Assembly: GCF_037893015.1 (NCBI RefSeq)
Contig: NC_133663.1
Coordinates: 144,998,577-145,062,576, forward strand
DNA length: 64,000 nt
Origin: Macrotis lagotis
Lineage: Eukaryota; Chordata; Mammalia; Peramelemorphia; Peramelidae
Direction: 5' to 3'
In this document: positions 58,280 through 64,000 of the stretch, in pieces
Position numbering within the stretch: position 1 is the first letter of the stretch
Layout: the number at the start of each line of letters is the position of its first letter
Translations under genes and position numbers: made by a program
The notes under the pieces: generated by a model
What the model saw: the letters and a program-made list of their open reading frames with translations, nothing else
Databases searched by the model: none
What the model was told of the DNA's origin: nothing

Positions 58280-59454
58280 TTATAATTTTTTTATTTTTAT
58301 TAAAGATATTATTTGAGTTTTACAATTTTCCCCCAATCTTGCTTCCCTCCCCCCACCCCCACCCCACAGATAGCACTCTGTCAGTCTTTACTTTGTTTCC
58401 ATGTTGTACCTTGGTCCAAATTGGGTGTGATGAGAGAGAAATCATATCCTTAAAGAGAACAGAATTCTCAGAGGTAACAAGATCAGACAATAAGATATAT
58501 GGTTTTTTTTTTCCAAATTAAAGGGTATAGTCCTTGTACTTTGTTCAAACTCTACAGCTCCTTATCTGGATACAGATGGTACTCTTCTTTGCAGACAGCC
58601 CAAAATTGTTCCCACTTGTTCCACTGATGGAATGAGCAAGTCCTTCCAGGTTGAACATCACTCCCATGTTGCTGTTAGGGTGTACAGTGTTTTTCTGGTT
58701 CTGCTCATCTCACTCAACATCAGTTCATGCAAATCCCTCCAGGTTTCCCTGAAATCCCATCCCTCCTGGTTTCTAATAGAACAATAGTGTTCCATGACAT
58801 ACATATATCACAGTTTGCTAAGCCATTCCCCAATTGAAGGACATTTACTGGATTTCCAATTCTTTGCCACCACAAACAGGGCTGCTATAAATATTTTTGT
58901 ACAAGTAATGTTTTTACCCTTTTTCCTCATCTCGTCAGGGTATAGACCCAGTAGTGGTATTGCTGGGTCAAAGGGTATGCCCATTTTTGTTGCCCTTTGG
59001 GCATAGTTCCAAATAGCTCTCCAGAAGGGTTGGATGAGTTCACAGCTCCACCAACAGTGTAATAGTGTCCCAGATTTCCCACATCCCTTCCAACAATGAT
59101 CATTATCCTTCCTGGTCATACTGGCCAATCTGAGACGTGTGAGGTGGTACCTCAGAGAAGCCTTAATTTGCATTTCTCTAATAATTAATGATTTAGAGCA
59201 TTTTTTCATATGGCTATTGATTGTTTTGATCTCCTCATCTGTAAATTGCCTTTGCATATCCTTGGCCATTTGTCAATTGGGGAATGGCTTTTTGTTTTAA
59301 AAACATGACTCAGTTCTCTGTATATTTTAGAAATGAGTCCTTTGTCAGAATCATTAGTTGTAAAGATTGTTTCCCAATTTACTACTTTTCTTTTGATCTT
59401 GATTACATTGGTTTTATATGTGCAAAAGCTTTTTAATGTAATGTAATTGAATCG
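58280..59454 (-). mobile_element. Young-looking 5'-truncated L1
   Basis: Reverse-oriented 3' UTR starting at the T-run near 58280, then ORF2 C-terminus, truncated at about 59454. An exact 12-bp duplication AGTCTGATTTTT (58268-58279 and 59455-59466) flanks it. The C-terminal ORF2 piece is open for 153 codons (59269-58808), with the conserved CWWSCELIQPFWRAIWNYAQ and FDPAIPLLGLYPDEMRKKGK. It is the least decayed L1 coding sequence in the window. Confidence 0.95.
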
Positions 59455-59466
59455 AGTCTGATTTTT

Positions 59467-59882
59467 GAATAAAAAAATAAAAATTTGAATTTTAAAAAAT
59501 AATATTTAACTTCCATGAACGGAGAATTACTCGGAGACTACACTGGAAATATGACCTGAAAAGAAGAGGTGTCGGATGTGTTCTGTGGTAGGCTAAATAA
59601 AGAGAGTCAAATAAGAACTATGAACATGGAATCATTTCTATTTCTAATCCCTAATTCTAAATTCAAATATAATTTTGCACAGAGGATACTGGGATCACAG
59701 AATTTGAAATGAATTTCCCAAGCTCACATATCCAACAAGAAATTTCAGAACAAGAAACAGAACATATCCCTTTGAATTTTATACTAGCTATTTTTCAACT
59801 ATGCTACACACACATACATGCACATAAACATATATTTGTTTATGTATGAATGTATGCATACATGTGTATACATATCTTATAT

Positions 59883-59926
<44 letters not shown>

Positions 59927-60939
59927 TTGTATACACATATATCTTAGGTAGAATATTGGAAATACTGGAGCCCCTATTGTAGTACTGGTTAGATAAAAAA
60001 ACTCAGTAACTATTAAAAATTTGAATTAAAAATCAAAATTATTTAAAGGAGATCAGACTTAGCATAATGAATAAAACAGACCATTCTATAATTATTTTAA
60101 TGGGAACACAAAAATCCTGATTCCAGGGAAGCAAATTATACCTGAATCTAAACACATTTCTTACATACAAAGAATACAAATTAAAGACTATGAACTGCTT
60201 CTTATAGTTTTATATTATTTTAAAAATATTTCAAATTATATTTGTGTAAATTTCAAATTTAATCCTTGGAATTCTTTATAAACAGCAAAGAGGTTCCAGT
60301 TTAGCAATTTTCATTTCAATGTATATAAAATTTGGTTAAAAATTTCTTCACTACTATCATTTATTGCATTTATATCATGTCAGAGAAATTCATGTAAAAT
60401 CTAGTTTTACCATTTTACTATTAATTTACTAAATAATTATTCTTGGGATATTTGATTTGTGAAAATGAATTAAGTGTCAGAAATGGGGAGAATTAATTTA
60501 TCAGGATGTTTAAGTACAAGTATAATACTTTCATAAATGGGAAGACTCCAGGCAAGAAGTGGAAATAGAAATTGGCATTGATTAAATGAAACCTGTCTTT
60601 CTTCAGTCCTTTCCTACAGTAAAGTTCCTAACATAATTATTTTTCCAACATTTTGCATATTAAGTCTTTACTCTTAATTTAATTTTTTGAAGAACATTGT
60701 TTTCCTTCTTTAAAATGTAGGCAATAATAGTGGATTTCTTTTGTAATTTTTCCATTATTGCTTTTGGTTATGGGACTGAATTCAATGCAACAAAAATTGT
60801 TTGAGGTAAAGTAATGGAAAATAAGGGTGATCAGAGATGGGAAGGAGAGAAGAAACAAAGATACCCTATTCATTAGACTCCACAGGATTATCATAAAGGT
60901 TATAAATCTCAAGTTGAAGGGAGTATGAGAGAGCTCAGA
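59467..60939. other. AT-rich DNA, no gene seen
   Basis: Only the microsatellite at 59882-59922 is clear. A 91-codon minus frame at 60954-60679 has no recognisable domain. Confidence 0.5.
59882..59922. repeat. (CA)n-(TA)n microsatellite
   Basis: Short ACAC run followed by about 15 AT units. Confidence 0.95.
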
Positions 60940-61090
60940 ACATAATATCCTCATCTAAGAGATTAAAAATGGGACTCAGAAAAATTAGATTTACCCAAAT
61001 TCACATAGCTAAATATCAGAAGCAGGATTTGAATTGAGATTCTCTAATACAAAAACCTGTGTTCCTTATAACACTTTGCCTCAAAAAGAA
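60940..61090 (-). mobile_element. MIR SINE
   Basis: TCATCTAAGAGATTAAAAAT, AAATTCACATAGCTAAATAT, CAGAAGCAGGATTTGAATTG match reversed MIR. Confidence 0.75.
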
Positions 61091-61104
61091 AGGTACAGAT
61101 TAAT

Positions 61105-61270
61105 GTTTTCCACATATGTGAAGCAGATATTATGATTATTGAAACTTACAGATGAGGAAATGGAAAGAGAAATTAAGATGTTTGCTAAGGTTCATATATC
61201 TGGTTAATCCTTGAAGTGGGGATTCAACCCAATTTTTCCATAGATATATCATTCTACTATACCACCATTT
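61105..61270 (-). mobile_element. MIR SINE, second copy in tandem
   Basis: ACTTACAGATGAGGAAATGG, AAGATGTTTGCTAAGGTTCA, GAAGTGGGGATTCAACCC match reversed MIR directly downstream of the previous copy, in the same orientation. Confidence 0.75.
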
Positions 61271-61704
61271 TCTCTAAAATCTCTTCTCGGTCATCATTCA
61301 CATTTAACTCATTTACTATTTGACATACCTGGAAAATTCTTGTCCCCTCCTATCATCATGTGTTAACTAAATCATTTGTAATTTCTTCTATACATGGTAT
61401 ATAACTGACTGAGTATAGAATCAAAATTAAGAAGAGGAAAAGTAAAGTAAATCTAGAGTAGAATTAATAGACTGGGAGAATAGGGCTATATTGACTAAAA
61501 GACATTAAGGAAATGACAAAGAAGAGGTTTAGGAAGAGTGAAGGAGAGTTGCAATGCAGATAATATCTTTTAGGTCTAGAGAGTCATAGACACAGTTAAG
61601 AGTATCCCTCAGGTGACAGGGAGCAAAGGATTGACTGCCTTCTGTAAGAAAAACAAGAGGAAAATATGTGAAGGAAGTATAAAATGACTGAGAATGATTT
61701 AATG

Positions 61705-61862
61705 ATAGCTTTGTTTGTCCTTTGTTTTCAGAGGACCAATGACATCACTGCTGATGTCTTCTCTTGCAAAATGAGTTGGATTTCTATAAGGCAGAGTTGC
61801 ATAAAGTTCTCAACTTATCTCTCTGTTCCAGAGATGTTGAAGTCCAGTGGCAGACCAAAAAT
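61705..61862 (-). mobile_element. RTE-tailed SINE, tail portion
   Basis: TTGTCCTTTGTTTTCAGAGG, ACCAATGACATCACTGCTGA, TGTTGAAGTCCAGTGGCAGA, CCAAAAATCAAGACAATTAG match the RTE-derived SINE tail. It is cut at about 61862 by the L1 5' end. Confidence 0.7.
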
Positions 61863-61867
61863 CAAGA

Positions 61868-63858
61868 CAATTAGAGAGTGAAGTCAAGATAGCAGAGAGA
61901 AGCTAGGATGTTGCCTGATTTCTCCTCAATTTTCCTTAGAAAGTACATCAAATTAAACCTCTGAACAAAGTCTGGAACAATAGAAATCACAAAAGATGGA
62001 GTTAAACTATTTTGCAGCTTGGATAACTTTAGAAGGATTTCAGAAATGGTCTATCAAACCAAGTACAGATTGTGTCTGAGAAAACCAGCAAGAACCTTTT
62101 TTTTAATTAAAAAATTATTTCATTTATTTCAATTTTATTTAAAACTAATTTTCAACATTCATTTATTGAATGGTTTGGAGTTCCACATTTTTCTACCACT
62201 CTCCCTTCCCTCCTTTCTTAATCTGACAATGAGTAATCTAATAGGCTACACATGTGCAATCATTTTAGTCATGTTGTTAAAGAAGAGTCAGAACAAATGG
62301 AAAATATATTAAAAATAAAACAAATTAAAATATTGAAAATATTATGTTTTATTCTGCATTCAAATTCCATAATTTGTTCCCCCATCCCCTCTTTGGATAT
62401 AGATAGAATTTTCCTTCACAAGTTTTATAAAATTGACTTTACTCATTTAATTGCTAAGAGGAGCTAAGTCTATCATAATTGATCATCACATAATGTCAGC
62501 AAAAAGTTCTTAAGTGTAGCCAGATCAGCAACCAATATCTTTCATGACTTTGAAGGGCAGTACACAGCAGGTGAGCTGTGAGACCTCCAGTTTCACTGAG
62601 GAGGCAAATTGCTTGTACCTTGGAACTTAGGATATAAGAGATGCTAATAGACCAAGGCACCACAATGCAGTGGAAAAGTCACCTGTACCTGAGACCCCAA
62701 CATGGAAAACCAGTGACTAGGATGCTAATTGAAACATAAGAAGCCTGGGACTGTGATTTCTGGGACCCAGGAGCAAAAGTCAATTAGAAAAAAAAGATTG
62801 AGCAACAAAACAATAAAGAACCCTACCTATGGAAAGCTACTATTGTCACAAACTTAGAAGAGGACAATAATAGGAAATTGTCTACATATGAAACCTCAGA
62901 GGGGCATATGAATTGCTCTCAAGTCCAAAAAGTCCCATAGGAAGAGCTTGAAGAGGATTTTAAAAATTAAGTAAGAGGGGGGTAGAAAAAATTGGGGAAA
63001 TAAATAAGAGTGAGACTGCTAAATTATGAAAAAAGAGTCAACAGCTAGGAAATGGAAGCATAAAAATTGAGTGAAGAAACCAATTGCTTAAAAATTAAAA
63101 TTGACATTATCAGAAAAAAAGTTCACTGAAGATAACAAGTTTTGAAAAAATTGGCCAAAAGCAAATGGAGATACATAAACTAACTGGAAGTAAAAACTAA
63201 CTAGTAAAACTATTAATATATTTCTTTAAAAATAAGAATAAGGCAAGTGGTAGCTAATGAGACATGAATAATTTGTCCAAAAAAATCAAAAGAATAGAAG
63301 AAAATGTAAAACACCTCATTAGAAAAGTCATTAGAAAATACAATTGGAGTATACAACTTCAATAGAAAATCCTGGAAACTAGAACCAGGAGAGAAATTTT
63401 GAGAATAATTTGATGACCTGAAAGGCAAGATTAAAAAAAATGAGAGAAAGAGATTGAATAGCATCTTTGAATCTATCAAAAAATTATCAAGGAAAACAGT
63501 CCAGATATCTTAGAATGTGAGGATTGCATAGACGTTTGAAGGAATCCAAACATTACCTTCTGAAAGAGATGTCCAAATAGAAACTCCAAAGAACATTGTA
63601 GTGAGATTCCAAAAATATCAGGTCTAATAGAAAGTACTTCAAGAAGTCAAAAAGAAACAATTTAAATATGAAGTACTCACAGTTAGGACTTAGCATTAGC
63701 TTTAGCATTAAAGTAGGCTTGAAATATGATATTCCAGAGGACAAAGGAGCTTAGATTACAACCTAGAATGAACTACTCAGCAAAATTGACCATTATCTAT
63801 TAAGGGAAAAAGATGAATATTTAATGAAATAGGAAACTGTCAAATTTTCATTAATAAA
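61868..63858 (+). mobile_element. Old L1: 5' end and ORF1, split by a minus L1 end
   Basis: Starts near GTGAAGTCAAGATAGCAGAG, an L1 5'-end signature. The 5' UTR runs to 62092, is interrupted at 62093-62496, then continues with more 5' UTR and a stop-rich ORF1 to about 63858. The C-terminal ORF1 is recognisable near 63470-63700 (IIKENSPDIL-like, then LPSERDVQIETPKNIVVRFQ). It is of the same old type as 2691-4690. Confidence 0.72.
62093..62496 (-). mobile_element. L1 3' UTR end inserted in the L1 5' UTR
   Basis: Reverse-oriented L1 terminus: TTTTCAACATTCATTTATTG, TTAGTCATGTTGTTAAAGAA, GAGTCAGAACAAATGGAAAA, GCTAAGTCTATCATAATTGA, TCATCACATAATGT. Short similar flanks (CAGCAAGAA before, CAGCAAAAA after) suggest a target-site duplication. 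Confidence 0.7.
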
Positions 63859-63860
63859 AT

Positions 63861-64000
63861 TTAGCCAGGTAGGTGGTTCAGTGGATAGAGCACTGGCCTT
63901 GGAATCAGGAGGATGGAAGCTCAAATCCAGCCTCTGGCACTTACTAGCTGTGTGACCTTGGAAAGTTACTTAACCCTGATTGCCCCAAATCCAGGGCCAT
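63861..64000 (+). mobile_element. RTE-tailed SINE, cut by the window end
   Basis: Head AGCCAGGTAGGTGGTTCAGT, then CTTACTAGCTGTGTGACCTT, then ATCCAGGGCCAT, which is the start of the RTE-derived tail seen reversed at 16180-16490. The rest lies beyond the window. Confidence 0.85.

Noticed and set aside
58204-58521. A 105-codon plus-strand open frame
   Set aside because: Antisense to the L1 3' UTR at 58280 onward. Similar antisense frames occur at 52430-52651 and 39451-39651.

Overview
The window looks like intergenic DNA from a marsupial, built mostly from retrotransposons. The organism call rests on the repeats. There are many copies of a tRNA-derived CORE-type SINE, with a head resembling GCAGCTAGGTGGCGCAGTGG and a 3' end TTGCCTTGCAAAAA, of the kind found in Australasian marsupials (WSINE1-like). 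There are also SINEs with RTE-derived tails, an RTE LINE, several marsupial-type L1 families, and old mammalian L2, MIR and hAT remnants. The finer guess of a dasyurid-like species comes from recalled SINE sequence and is weak. Background base composition is AT-rich. I recognise no intact host protein-coding gene, tRNA or rRNA gene, CRISPR array or bacterial-type feature.

Layout. 0.4-2.7 kb: a decayed RTE LINE (minus strand) cut by a SINE. 2.7-4.7 kb: two head-to-tail ORF1 fragments of an old L1 (plus). 4.7-5.4 kb: an unassigned segment that might be a solo LTR. 5.4-11.45 kb: a minus-strand L1 that keeps its 5' end and sits inside the ORF1 of a second, different minus-strand L1. 11.8-12.1 kb: a U6 snRNA pseudogene followed by an exon-like segment. 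12-16 kb: AT-rich, featureless. 16-19 kb: a cluster of SINEs and a hAT remnant. 19-37 kb: scattered SINEs, MIRs, L2, microsatellites and old L1 ends, separated by plain AT-rich DNA. 37.1-42.5 kb: a plus-strand L1 with its 5' end and target-site duplications, but with an internal deletion that removes the reverse-transcriptase catalytic region. 45.4-53.8 kb: two abutting plus-strand L1 fragments, the second heavily interrupted. 53.8-54.2 kb: L2. 58.3-59.45 kb: a young-looking, 5'-truncated minus L1. 61.9-63.9 kb: another old ORF1-type L1 split by a minus L1 end. 63.86-64.0 kb: a SINE running off the window.

The most unusual locus is 50.72-52.36 kb. A SINE with exact 16-bp flanking duplications (50725-50740 and 52340-52355) lies in the 3' part of an old L1. 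The SINE itself is split by about 1.44 kb of foreign DNA, of which roughly the last 540 bp is a very GC- and CpG-rich block, the only CpG-island-like sequence in the window. It could be a fragment of a promoter or first exon carried in by retrotransposition, an SVA-like composite retrotransposon, or an assembly chimera. The second locus worth checking is the 111-bp exon-like segment at 11984-12094.
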